DNA of 10,024 bases, from assembly GCA_934401755.1 (NCBI GenBank), contig CAKRSU010000041.1:1-10024 (forward strand), in the 5' to 3' direction. Numbering within the stretch: position 1 is the first letter of the stretch; the number at the start of each line of letters is the position of its first letter. This stretch comes from an uncultured Oxalobacter sp. Its GTDB lineage: Bacteria; Pseudomonadota; Gammaproteobacteria; Burkholderiales; Burkholderiaceae_D. The position numbers and the translations under genes are program-made. Under the pieces are notes generated by a model. That model was not told where the DNA came from. It made no database searches and worked only from the letters and a program-made list of their open reading frames with translations. Shown in pieces: positions 1 through 9,949 of this stretch.

Positions 1-150
1 GGATCACCCCCGCTGACGCGGGAACGACTTACTTCGGTGTACAACTCTGCCTTGCTTGCTGGGATCACCCCCGCTGACGCGGGAACGACAAACGCGGGCG
101 AGAATAAGCACAGTAAGGATTGGGATCACCCCCGCTGACGCGGGAACGAC
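1..150 (-). CRISPR. Type I-E CRISPR array, leader-proximal end (partial)
   Basis: Three identical repeat copies lie at 1-28, 62-89 and 123-150 with a period of exactly 61. Read on the minus strand, a repeat starts GTCGTTCCC, folds as a CCCGC/GCGGG stem around a GTCA loop, and ends in the 8-base handle GTGATCCC. The C after the 28-base core (positions 122 and 61) is shared by both complete junctions, so the repeat is best taken as 29 bases with 32-base spacers at 90-121 and 29-60. This is the usual type I-E geometry. The handle orientation and the position downstream of cas2 show that transcription runs on the minus strand, with the repeat at 122-150 nearest the leader. The window edge cuts the third repeat one base short, so total array length is unknown. 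The two visible spacers are unrelated to each other and I saw no match to them elsewhere in the window. Confidence 0.97.
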
Positions 151-188
151 AGTAAAAGATCCCTTTATTCTAGCCACTATTGCCGACT
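151..188 (-). promoter_or_regulatory. Short CRISPR leader between cas2 stop and first repeat
   Basis: Only 38 bases separate the cas2 stop codon (191-189) from the first repeat (150). On the minus strand the stretch contains TAGAAT at 172-167, one mismatch from a -10 consensus, which would place transcription start about ten bases before the repeat. No good -35 box lies 16-18 bases upstream. Directly next to the repeat is an AT-rich run reading AAAGGGATCTTTTACT, where the integration-directing leader end is expected. Function as leader is inferred from position and repeat orientation. The functional leader may extend into the end of cas2, or the array may be transcribed from the cas operon. 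Confidence 0.55.
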
Positions 189-2645
<2,457 letters not shown>

Positions 2646-2646
2646 A

Positions 2647-3378
2647 TCAAATACCTCCTAGAGCAGCAAAAGCATCATGCTCCTGTCTTGATTGTGGCAT
2701 TACAACTTCACAAAACGTTTCATATTCCATACGTGGCAAATAACGACGTCCCGAACTTGCCAATGACACTACATGGTCACGACGTCTTCTTCCTATACCT
2801 CCGTCAATATCCTTTTCTGCAAATATGGAAAGACGCTGACGACCAGCATTATCCTTTAACTGCTCTTTTTTTTGATACCAATCTGCTGCCTGCCAAGGAA
2901 AATCACAAAGCACAGAAACAGGCTCTCCTTCTACAACATCCAATATAAAATCCACAGGCAAAGGAAGGGAGCGGCGTCCCATATATGTTTGAAAATAGGG
3001 CTGTCTTAAGGCAGCCAATATTTCATCAACATCTTCAGCTTGAGATATGCCCAGAGCTGCCACAAAAACCCCATCCTGCAAATAATGCCGTTTGGTTACA
3101 TATGTACGGTAACTAACAACACCACCTTTTTTTACCTCTGGCTTATGCGCAATATGATAATCCTCTAAGATGGTGCCCGGCTGATCCACCCTTACAGCAA
3201 AACAAATTTTATTCAATTCCTCAATACGTTTATCATTGCGCCGCCATCCTAATGCTGCTGCCACCAAACCTAGTACGCCGCTTTTTGATGGATATGAATC
3301 TGTATGCCTTATCTCAAAGTGAGAATCAGTTCCCCAAGACTGCATAGGCCCGGCAAATTTCAATAAAATTGTTTTCAT
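2647..3378 (-). CDS. cas5e: Cas5e (CasD), Cascade subunit binding the crRNA 5' handle
   Basis: This RAMP-fold Cascade subunit caps the crRNA 5' handle and contacts Cse1 and the first Cas7. The 243 aa length is typical of Cas5e. The N-terminus reads ILLKFAGPMQSWG (2-16), followed by R24-x-T26 and PSKSGVLGLVAAALG (30-44), the family's most conserved stretch. YRTYVTKRHYL (90-100) and YMGRRSLPLP (132-141) are further family motifs. The handle it would hold ends in GTGATCCC in the adjacent array. It lies 15 bases after the cas7 stop, with an AGGGATGG-like ribosome site just upstream of the ATG that is weaker than those of its neighbours. The downstream gap to cas6 is one base. It appears complete. 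Confidence 0.96.
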   Translation of the reverse strand: MKTILLKFAGPMQSWGTDSHFEIRHTDSYPSKSGVLGLVAAALGWRRNDKRIEELNKICFAVRVDQPGTILEDYHIAHKPEVKKGGVVSYRTYVTKRHYLQDGVFVAALGISQAEDVDEILAALRQPYFQTYMGRRSLPLPVDFILDVVEGEPVSVLCDFPWQAADWYQKKEQLKDNAGRQRLSIFAEKDIDGGIGRRRRDHVVSLASSGRRYLPRMEYETFCEVVMPQSRQEHDAFAALGGI

Positions 3379-3393
3379 CGTCCATCCCTGCCA

Positions 3394-4479
3394 TTACATA
3401 ATTTTAATAAGCTCTTTGGAAAAATCATCCAGCAAGCTATTTACACCATCTTCCTTTACCCCCTCAAAAGCATTCTCCGCTTCTGCTGGATACCAGGCAT
3501 CATTGGCCAAAAGGCAGAAGCTTACTATTGGTTTGTGCACAAATTTATTGGCTCTATTAGCTTCCACAAAAAGTCTTTTTACAGACTCTTCTGTATAGCC
3601 ATTTTTTGCTTTAACCGGATTTTCATATGCACTCACAAGACTGATAGGCCGATCATCTCTAAGCTCAATGAGCAGTGCCTGGGGCAAGGTCTGGTTGGCA
3701 TAGCTATTGCTTTTACCTGTAGGCATGGAATTTGCAAAGGCTTCAATATACAAACGCAGTGCCCTGGCTGTCAAATCCTTATCACCATGCATCTGCTTAA
3801 GGAATTCATGGACAGCCACATTGGCATAGCGATAAAGTGTGGATGAATTGAACTCATTGGTTTCAATCATCGCTGCGCCAGCGTTTTCTTTAGCGGCCAA
3901 ATCATCTCCTGCCGTAAAATAATCATATTCAGTCTGCACTTCATGGGTAGAAATGGCATGAGCTACCTGAGATGAGGCATCCTCATTTTTGGTGGGGTCA
4001 TCTGCTAGCATACGCCCAAATAAAGCAATGTCAATCTCTGGATTATCTTTCATAGCCGCAGATAATTTTTCCTTATCTTTTTCTCCTTTGATTGCAGCCT
4101 CAGCCAACGCCTCTGCTTGCTTAACACCAATGAAAAACAATGCTGACAATTTACCGTCTTTCAATTTCATGCCTGCAGCTTTTAAGACTTCCTCTGCCTT
4201 CTTTTCAGCTGTTTCCTGAGAAAGGGCGGTATCCTTAGCAAGCATTTTGCTCACAATGTAATCCCTTACCTTAACAGTACGCACCCCTATGCCAAAATTA
4301 TCGCCAAATTCTTTAAGATAATCCCGCATTGCTTTTTTCCATGACTGAGAGCTAACACGAGCACGTACTACCCCTCCATAACGGGCTGTCTTAGGGCTCC
4401 CTGTATCATCCCGATTAACATTTGATGGTGGCAAAACCTGAATTGCATGTATATCCAAAAATAAACGTCCGTTACTCAT
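3394..4479 (-). CDS. cas7e: Cas7e (CasC/Cse4), Cascade backbone subunit
   Basis: Cas7e polymerises along the crRNA (six copies in the E. coli complex) and forms the Cascade backbone that holds the guide in kinked segments. The 361 aa length is normal. The N-terminal signature runs from DIHAIQVLPPSNVNRDD (9-25) through GSPKTARYGGVVRARVSSQSWKKA (27-50). The middle helical/thumb region carries LFGRM (153-157) and QVAHAISTHE (171-180). A late conserved stretch SMPTGKSNSYANQT (251-264) completes the family pattern. A GGAGG ribosome site lies about eight bases before the ATG in the 23-base gap after cse2. It is the third effector gene of the operon and looks intact. Confidence 0.97.
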   Translation of the reverse strand: MSNGRLFLDIHAIQVLPPSNVNRDDTGSPKTARYGGVVRARVSSQSWKKAMRDYLKEFGDNFGIGVRTVKVRDYIVSKMLAKDTALSQETAEKKAEEVLKAAGMKLKDGKLSALFFIGVKQAEALAEAAIKGEKDKEKLSAAMKDNPEIDIALFGRMLADDPTKNEDASSQVAHAISTHEVQTEYDYFTAGDDLAAKENAGAAMIETNEFNSSTLYRYANVAVHEFLKQMHGDKDLTARALRLYIEAFANSMPTGKSNSYANQTLPQALLIELRDDRPISLVSAYENPVKAKNGYTEESVKRLFVEANRANKFVHKPIVSFCLLANDAWYPAEAENAFEGVKEDGVNSLLDDFSKELIKIM

Positions 4480-4502
4480 AAATTATCCTCCCTATCCACT
4501 AT

Positions 4503-5081
4503 TCAAATTGAATCAGACTCTATCTTATTTCCCTTTTGATAATAGGCTTCCGCCCAACGGAGACAAATTTTTTCTTTGGCCCCCATTTGATACCAATAAA
4601 AATCCTTGGCCAAAGCAGCAAAATTCACAGGCAAGGCCCCCTTAGCTTTAGCCAACTTCATCAACTGTCTAAGCTGATAGACTAACCCCGTAAAAGATGT
4701 AGCTGAAAGAGCCGCGACAAATCTTCTATCTAATGCTTCCTGTCCATTTCCTTTGCGAATTTTTTGTAAGGCTTCCCCTATATTTTGGACACTTTCCGTA
4801 TTAGCTTTGCCTCGTGTCCCCTGTCTTTGCAGAGCATATAGCTGTAAGGCTGCATAAATAGCCAGTTCCTCCTTTGTTTCAATGCCATTATGTGAAAGAA
4901 ACGCCTCAGGCATATCGTCTAACATAATAGGCCATATATCTGGAACGGCACCTAATGGCTTGCCTATGCTGTGGCGCAGAGCCGCCAAGGCGGCCTTGCC
5001 ACTTGACATCTCTTCCTGGGCTTTGAGTTTCCCTATTATTCTGCTTGTCACCTTATATACATCTTCATGTTCCTGGTCCAA
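4503..5081 (-). CDS. cse2: Cse2 (CasB), Cascade small subunit
   Basis: Cse2 is the small helical Cascade subunit; a dimer lies along the belly of the complex and stabilises the target and displaced strands. The protein is almost all alpha-helix with many basic residues, and shows family features such as AALAALRHSIGKPLG near the N-terminus, LYALQRQG in the middle and ATSFTGLVYQLRQLMKLAK towards the end. The start is a TTG. A TTG at 5087 is only one base after AGGAGGG, while the TTG at 5081 sits seven bases after it, so I prefer 5081, giving 192 aa beginning MDQEHEDVYK; the longer form is 194 aa. About 40 bases separate it from cse1. Identity rests on position between cse1 and cas7 plus the helical pattern, because this family diverges strongly. 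Confidence 0.93.
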   Translation of the reverse strand: MDQEHEDVYKVTSRIIGKLKAQEEMSSGKAALAALRHSIGKPLGAVPDIWPIMLDDMPEAFLSHNGIETKEELAIYAALQLYALQRQGTRGKANTESVQNIGEALQKIRKGNGQEALDRRFVAALSATSFTGLVYQLRQLMKLAKAKGALPVNFAALAKDFYWYQMGAKEKICLRWAEAYYQKGNKIESDSI

Positions 5082-5088
5082 AATCAAT

Positions 5089-5095
5089 CCCTCCT
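5089..5095 (-). promoter_or_regulatory. Ribosome binding site deciding the cse2 TTG start
   Basis: AGGAGGG on the minus strand, a near-perfect match to the anti-Shine-Dalgarno sequence. Spacing is one base to the TTG at 5087 and seven to the TTG at 5081. Only the latter is in the normal range, so it sets the start of cse2. Confidence 0.7.
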
Positions 5096-5121
5096 TTTGC
5101 GAATATCCTACTGTAAAAATC

Positions 5122-6798
5122 TTAATTCCCGTCTGGAAGGAGCTTTTTATATAACTCCCTTTTGAACGCCTGATAGGCTGTTATGCAATTTTCCTCCCCT
5201 TTATAATCTCTAGGTGTTAAATGTTTCATTAGCTGTTCTGCTTCTCTCAGAGCAATCCCATAAAGCTCCTTTTTCCAAAGGCTCTCCTTAGCGGCCTTGT
5301 CATCATCAGGCTGAATACGCCATAGCCATTCTCTAAAAGGATGGTCTATCTTTTCATAGAGTGTGGCTTGATATGCAGCTGCAAAAACATCGGACTTGAT
5401 ACCTCGTCTTTTAGCTATCTCTCCTAAAAATTTCTTATAACTTCCTTCAACTATATTTTTTGTTTCTGCCACTATATTACGCACTCGCCCACTCCAACCA
5501 TTATCTTTATCATCAGTCAAAATAATTTCATTGAGAGATAGCATATCTGAAATCTCATCTATGGGCATCCAGGAAGTAGCATTACCATCTGGTAACATAC
5601 TAACAGCATGCAATTTTACCATAGGATTGTCCATAAACTTTGCTATCCTATGATAATAAACCATAATACCTGGGCGTTTGGCCTCTACATTACCACGTTC
5701 TGGAATCAACAGTCCAAAGGAACGCCACAAGGCTTGCATAGGTTTATGTGCTCTTGGCATAAACTTATTTTTATGTTCCCCTGTTTTATTATAGCTCCAT
5801 AATGTCATAGGCTCCAAAAAAGCATTTTCATGTATTATTTCCGTAAGCTTGACTGCTTCAACAGAAACATCCTTATCTGCAGCCCAAGCTGGAGAAATAT
5901 ACGCTGCTCTACTCCATAAAGTATACAAGGCTGCTAGATTCTTCAAGGGCCGTCCTTCTAATATAGCCTGCAAACGCTCAGAGGGAATATCCTCCCAACA
6001 AGGTGATTGGGGCGTAATGGTATAACGTACATCGTCTTCTATATGGTATAGCATAGTATTCATCCACAAGGTTTCAAAAAGATCTTCTCCTGCCATATAG
6101 ATGCCACCAATATCATATAGCCAGCCCTTGGAATCCTTTTCCTTGCTTTCCTTGGGAAATTTTGCTTTATCTGCCGTACCAATATATCCTTGCATGGTGA
6201 TCAGCCAACGAGCCAGCTCTGCCTCTGTCATACGACTCTTTCCCTGACCTGCAACAGGTGCAAATATAGCTTCCTTATTGTTACTTTCTGAAATCATGCG
6301 ATTTAGCTGCTTGCCAGCAAATTGAGTGCCATTTTTTCCCTTTGGCAATCTATCTACCAAATCCTTTTTCGTTACTTGAAAAAATGGATATTTGTCATCA
6401 AGGAGATAAAAACGGTCATGCCAAGCCTTCAAATATTGACATACTACTGACGGAAAACAGTGACCTTCCCATATGTCTTTCCAGGTATCCTCCAAGGCCT
6501 CCGTAAAATCTTCTTCATCATCCTCATCTACCGCTTCCTCTACAATGAGCTTGTCAGAATCATCCAGTTGAAGCCACTCATAGGCTTCGCCTTTTGCATC
6601 CACACGGGTAAATACCGTTGTTAAAACCGCTAACAATACCCGCAAAATAGCAAAATTCTGCACCTCCATTTCCCCTGCTAAAGCACGATATTCCCCAGCA
6701 TGCTCAAAGAGGTTTAAAAGTGATACATTTTCTGTTTCTCCCGAATCCTTTCGTAAAACAGTAATCCATTTCTCATCCAGTAGATTATATCTTCCCAT
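5122..6798 (-). CDS. cse1: Cse1 (CasA/Cas8e), Cascade large subunit for PAM recognition
   Basis: Cse1 is the large Cascade subunit; it reads the PAM, helps open the target duplex and recruits Cas3 to the R-loop. The 558 aa length is within the family range. The start MGRYNLLDEKWITVL is the classic N-terminus of the family, followed by a leucine-rich helix (EVQNFAILRVLLAVLTTVF, 45-63). FYLLDDKYPFFQV (130-142) is the conserved F-L-x-PF-Q segment. The region 165-210 (LNRMISESNNKEAIFAP onward, ending at MQGYIGT) includes the stretch where the handle/PAM-contacting loop is expected. The C-terminal part (about 400-558) should be the four-helix bundle. A very acidic patch (D91-E-D-D-E-E-D97) lies in an insertion region near the N-terminus. 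AGGAGG sits five bases before the ATG, 17 bases after the cas3 stop. I cannot assign individual PAM residues by eye. Confidence 0.96.
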   Translation of the reverse strand: MGRYNLLDEKWITVLRKDSGETENVSLLNLFEHAGEYRALAGEMEVQNFAILRVLLAVLTTVFTRVDAKGEAYEWLQLDDSDKLIVEEAVDEDDEEDFTEALEDTWKDIWEGHCFPSVVCQYLKAWHDRFYLLDDKYPFFQVTKKDLVDRLPKGKNGTQFAGKQLNRMISESNNKEAIFAPVAGQGKSRMTEAELARWLITMQGYIGTADKAKFPKESKEKDSKGWLYDIGGIYMAGEDLFETLWMNTMLYHIEDDVRYTITPQSPCWEDIPSERLQAILEGRPLKNLAALYTLWSRAAYISPAWAADKDVSVEAVKLTEIIHENAFLEPMTLWSYNKTGEHKNKFMPRAHKPMQALWRSFGLLIPERGNVEAKRPGIMVYYHRIAKFMDNPMVKLHAVSMLPDGNATSWMPIDEISDMLSLNEIILTDDKDNGWSGRVRNIVAETKNIVEGSYKKFLGEIAKRRGIKSDVFAAAYQATLYEKIDHPFREWLWRIQPDDDKAAKESLWKKELYGIALREAEQLMKHLTPRDYKGEENCITAYQAFKRELYKKLLPDGN

Positions 6799-6815
6799 GT
6801 CCGCCTCCTGCTTGC

Positions 6816-9647
6816 TTAATCCCCCAGCTTACACCATTTAAGCCCAACATTACAATTATAGTACAATACAATATTGCCTAATCTAAATTCGCCGGTATAA
6901 CCATCGCCTGTATTCTCAAAAAGTATCCCCAAGCTTCCCTTTAGCCAAGGCTGTTGCTGCCAACAAAACAACTGCTCCCGATTATATTTTTCTAACCATT
7001 CAATGGTTTTAGCCACAGTGCCACAAGCACATCTAGCCATTGCTTCAGATAATTTCAAGGTGCACTTAGCGATTTCCTTAGCAATTTTATAATTCTCTAC
7101 TTGACTGGAAATATCCTCTTTTTTACCAAAAAATCCATATCCATCATCACATTTTAATAGGGCAATAACCTCTATACTTTCTTCCGCATCTCTTACCTGA
7201 GCAAGGGCATTTGCTTCACTATCACATTTTGCTTCAGTATTCAACCAGCCTATGAGATTCCACTTCTCTGGTTTTATTTTCAAATGTGGTCTTCTTAAAA
7301 GAAATTGTTTATTTGCTTCATCATCCTTACATTCCAAAACAGCTTCATATTTCTTTTGAGCTTTTTCATATATCTCTTGAATACCTGGTGGCCAGGAAAT
7401 GTTATCCCCGCCATAAACTTGCTGCACCAGTAAAGGAATATCCCGTGGAATAAATATTTCTCCTTTGGGCAATAGGCTCTGGGTTCTCGCTAGCAGATAA
7501 TCTCCATAAATAGCTGCTGAGCCCTGCTCAAATTCCAGTGCTTCACTTTCTCCCATTATATACAGCAGCGGTTGAGATAACCCCTCTGGACGGGAAATAT
7601 CATGCCGGTGGAGACGGCCTACACGCTGTAAAAGCAAGTCCATAGGACACAAATCCGTTATCAGCACATCAAAATCAATATCCAGAGACTGTTCCAATAC
7701 TTGGGTGCCAATAATAATACCACGCGGAGGACGTCTCGCCCCTTTTCCAATAATTTCCATCAGATGCTTTTCCTTAGCCATGCGATCCGTATCTATAAAT
7801 TTACTATGGAGTAACTTTACATCATTGCCAAATAGCTGTGCTAAGCGTTCAAAAATATTCTGTGCCCTGCTTACGGTATTAACGATAATTCCTACAACAC
7901 CGCCATTTGCCAGTAATAATTTTATAGTTTCCTCCAAATTGGCTTCATCCAGCTTCTTAACTATAATACGCCTATCTTTTTCCTGTGAAAAGTCCCTGCT
8001 CTGGCAAATTTTGCCATTATCTGTATACGTTAGCAACGGATATGCCCTTGACTGGAAAAGTTTTTTATGCTCTTCTTTTTCCTGCTTACTCCTTTTCTGC
8101 TCCTGACCTAGAAGATAAGCTTCAAACAAATTTTCTCTTGTTTTGGCAGGCAGGGTAGCCGATAACAATACAACAGGTATGCCATATGCTCCCATCCATC
8201 GTATCGCACGACATAAAAATACGTTCATATAGGCATCATATGCATGAACCTCATCAATAATAACAATTTTCCTGGAAAAACCCAAATGGCGCAAGGCAAG
8301 ATGTTTTTGTTTCAAAGCTGCTAGTAGAAAATGATCCACAGTGCCCACCACGGCATCACTTAATATGGAGGTCTTTTTTCCTGAAAACCATTGGGCTGTA
8401 AGAACTCCCTCACTAAATTCTTCATCTACATGAACACCTTCTATTAACTCTTCCTGCAAATCATTTAACGCTGCTTTTCCATGCATTAACTTTATTGTGC
8501 CCACCGTACCATATTCTTCCACAAGATTTTTTAGCCATGTATTAATCCTTGGAAAAATACCATTAGAGGTTGCTTGCGTTGGCAAACCAAAAAATAATCC
8601 ATCCAGTTTTTTCTTGGACATCAATTCCTCAGCTGCTGCCAAGGCTGCTTCTGTCTTGCCACCTCCCATAGGGGCTTCTAATATAAAAAGTCCCAAATTG
8701 TCTGTGCTCCTCAGCACATCAAATACCTTTTGCTGAAAGGGACGGGGCAAAAAATTAAACCTTTTTTGATAATACATATTTGCACTAGGTACACTTATTA
8801 CATCCAGCGACTCTGCCGGATTGTTTTTATACCAGGTCCTTATTCCTGTTTTTACCCGTTCCGTTGTATCTACCAAAACCTCTTCATCCAACGGCATTAA
8901 TGGAAAATAACCTTCGTTGCTGGCAATCCAATCAGCCATTATAACCAAACCTGATAAAATTACCTGTCCCGGCTCTCCTATGCTCGGTAACATGGATAAA
9001 TCTGGTTCCCCACAAGTATCTACAAAACCATTTTCCTTTAAAGCATCCCTTATAATCTTATCCTGCATATTATGCCATTGTTCATAGATAATTCCTTTAA
9101 CTTCCTGATAGAAACGCTCAGGATATCCCCGCAATTCTTTTACTTTATCATCTGCATCAGTTGGCTTGCCATGATGTGCACCTATAATAGAAGCAATATC
9201 CTGCCTTACCCCAAAATCCCGCAGTAAATATTCCCCCATAATGGTATGATGAGAGTCTCTCCGTGCATTTTCGCTAAACTCAATATGTTTTATTCCAGCT
9301 AGGCCAGCAATTTCTAATTGTTCCCAAATGGCAATATCTAAATCCAATGAATTGCTATAACCCTTTTGAGTCTGAAACATTGGAGTGCACTTGCCCACAT
9401 CATGAACTCCTGCTAAAAAACAAGCTAAATTGACAGCTATAGTTTCTGCGTCCCATTTAGGAGATGATAATACTAGATTATTGATAATAATATGCTTCTG
9501 TCCTTCACTAACCCAATGATGCCAAAGAAAGCGCATTACTCCTATTGTATCCTGCAAATGTACTGTTAAAGGAAGCCAGTAAAATTGATTCGCCCCCTCC
9601 TTTTTCTTCGCCCAAATTTTGGGTAATGTTTTTTCTATATTCCCCAT
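6816..9647 (-). CDS. cas3: Cas3, HD nuclease-helicase of type I-E
   Basis: Cas3 is recruited by Cascade after target binding; it nicks the displaced strand, then moves 3' to 5' using ATP and degrades the DNA. At 943 aa it is a full-length HD-helicase fusion. The N-terminal HD domain (about 1-270) shows H30, H82-D83 in AGVHDVGK, H133-H134, H158-H159 in IGAHHGKP and D239 in MADWIAS, so the metal site looks complete. The SF2 helicase follows: motif I APMGGGKT (325-332), motif II DEVH (465-468), motif III SAT (496-498), and motif VI QRVGRLHRH (674-682) preceded by GTQVLEQSLDIDFD. The C-terminal accessory domain is about 840-943. It is first in the operon. The ribosome site AGGAGG lies 11 bases before the ATG, slightly far, with an AGGG in between. 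No frameshift or lost motif was seen. Confidence 0.97.
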   Translation of the reverse strand: MGNIEKTLPKIWAKKKEGANQFYWLPLTVHLQDTIGVMRFLWHHWVSEGQKHIIINNLVLSSPKWDAETIAVNLACFLAGVHDVGKCTPMFQTQKGYSNSLDLDIAIWEQLEIAGLAGIKHIEFSENARRDSHHTIMGEYLLRDFGVRQDIASIIGAHHGKPTDADDKVKELRGYPERFYQEVKGIIYEQWHNMQDKIIRDALKENGFVDTCGEPDLSMLPSIGEPGQVILSGLVIMADWIASNEGYFPLMPLDEEVLVDTTERVKTGIRTWYKNNPAESLDVISVPSANMYYQKRFNFLPRPFQQKVFDVLRSTDNLGLFILEAPMGGGKTEAALAAAEELMSKKKLDGLFFGLPTQATSNGIFPRINTWLKNLVEEYGTVGTIKLMHGKAALNDLQEELIEGVHVDEEFSEGVLTAQWFSGKKTSILSDAVVGTVDHFLLAALKQKHLALRHLGFSRKIVIIDEVHAYDAYMNVFLCRAIRWMGAYGIPVVLLSATLPAKTRENLFEAYLLGQEQKRSKQEKEEHKKLFQSRAYPLLTYTDNGKICQSRDFSQEKDRRIIVKKLDEANLEETIKLLLANGGVVGIIVNTVSRAQNIFERLAQLFGNDVKLLHSKFIDTDRMAKEKHLMEIIGKGARRPPRGIIIGTQVLEQSLDIDFDVLITDLCPMDLLLQRVGRLHRHDISRPEGLSQPLLYIMGESEALEFEQGSAAIYGDYLLARTQSLLPKGEIFIPRDIPLLVQQVYGGDNISWPPGIQEIYEKAQKKYEAVLECKDDEANKQFLLRRPHLKIKPEKWNLIGWLNTEAKCDSEANALAQVRDAEESIEVIALLKCDDGYGFFGKKEDISSQVENYKIAKEIAKCTLKLSEAMARCACGTVAKTIEWLEKYNREQLFCWQQQPWLKGSLGILFENTGDGYTGEFRLGNIVLYYNCNVGLKWCKLGD

Positions 9648-9693
9648 AACACCCTATTCCTCCTAGATGCATTATTCAAAGTATGTTGTCTTT

Positions 9694-9699
9694 ATTATA
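9694..9699 (-). promoter_or_regulatory. Candidate -10 box of the cas operon promoter
   Basis: The minus strand reads a perfect TATAAT, preceded by GATG, about 47 bases before the cas3 ATG and about 60 bases after a terminator. It sits in the AT-rich gap where an operon promoter is expected. I find no TTGACA-like -35 box at 16-18 bases, so the promoter may be weak or activator-dependent. The remaining gap bases (9648-9760) hold no ORF or clear repeat. Confidence 0.4.
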
Positions 9700-9760
9700 C
9701 ATCTTCTACAATATAATGGGAGCGCTAAAAATAATTGGATGAATTCTATTTTCCTATAGC

Positions 9761-9789
9761 AAAAAAGAGGCTACTTTACAGTAACCTCT
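9761..9789 (-). terminator. Intrinsic terminator upstream of cas3
   Basis: On the minus strand a 10-bp stem (AGAGGTTACT with AGTAGCCTCT, including one G-U wobble) around a GTAA loop is followed by a run of T. The arms are 9789-9780 and 9775-9766. It ends the rRNA-side transcript and insulates the cas operon. Confidence 0.85.
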
Positions 9790-9815
9790 CTTAACCGGCA
9801 ACTTCTTAGTCGCGG

Positions 9816-9843
9816 CAGGAGCCACCACAGCGGGTGTCTCCTG
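9816..9843 (-). repeat. Inverted repeat (hairpin) in the 5S-like segment, GC-rich
   Basis: CAGGAG (9816-9821) pairs with CTCCTG (9838-9843), then a single mismatch, then CACC (9823-9826) with GGTG (9833-9836), leaving a six-base loop. No T-run follows, so it is not a terminator. Confidence 0.7.
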
Positions 9844-9845
9844 TC

Positions 9846-9872
9846 GGGCAACATGTCACTGGCATGTTGCCC
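9846..9872 (-). repeat. Perfect 10-bp inverted repeat in the 5S-like segment
   Basis: GGGCAACATG at 9846-9855 is exactly complementary to CATGTTGCCC at 9863-9872 with a seven-base loop. It lies at the start of the extra sequence that separates the 5S-like blocks. It has no T-run on either strand, so a terminator role is unlikely. Confidence 0.85.
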
Positions 9873-9915
9873 CTCCCAGGCGTCCCAGCCATAATGCTTG
9901 GAGACTTTTGCACAT

Positions 9916-9944
9916 AACAAAAGAGACTATCTTTCGATAGTCTC
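9916..9944 (-). terminator. Intrinsic terminator after the 5S rRNA gene
   Basis: On the minus strand a perfect 9-bp stem GAGACTATC/GATAGTCTC with a GAAA tetraloop is followed by TTTTGTT. Arms are 9944-9936 and 9931-9923. It begins a few bases after the 5S 3' end and is a clear end of the rRNA transcript. Confidence 0.9.
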
Positions 9945-9949
9945 CTCAG

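Larger units (their letters stand above)
9790..9918 (-). pseudogene. Degenerate 5S rRNA-like 3' segment split by a hairpin-rich insertion (tentative)
   Basis: On the minus strand this segment shares ordered blocks with the 5S gene just upstream. GTTATG near 9918 corresponds to GTTAAG. GCTGGGACGCCTGGGAGG (ending at 9872) corresponds to GCTTGGAGACGAGCTGGGAGG. TAAGAAGTTGCCGGTTAAG (9808-9790) corresponds to ATAGAAAATCGCCGGTTAG. Between the second and third block sit about 63 extra GC-rich bases forming two hairpins. A terminator follows, as after the intact copy. I read this as a truncated, interrupted second 5S copy. Matching is partial and made by eye; a structured small RNA of other origin is the main alternative. 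No ORF is present. Confidence 0.4.

Noticed and set aside
1..150. Leader at the left side of the array
   Set aside because: The repeat handle (GTGATCCC at the minus-strand 3' end) and the cas2-proximal position both place the leader at 151 and above.
6816..9647. Inactivated Cas3 or a novel helicase variant
   Set aside because: HD histidines and aspartates and helicase motifs I, II, III and VI are all present in a single uninterrupted frame, so it is an ordinary Cas3.
9846..9872. Third intrinsic terminator
   Set aside because: The stem is perfect but is followed by CGACAGG on the minus strand and TCCCAGG on the plus strand, with no T-run.
9790..9918. tRNA gene
   Set aside because: No GGTTCRA T-loop, no acceptor pairing and no anticodon arm of the right size could be found; the hairpins do not form a cloverleaf.
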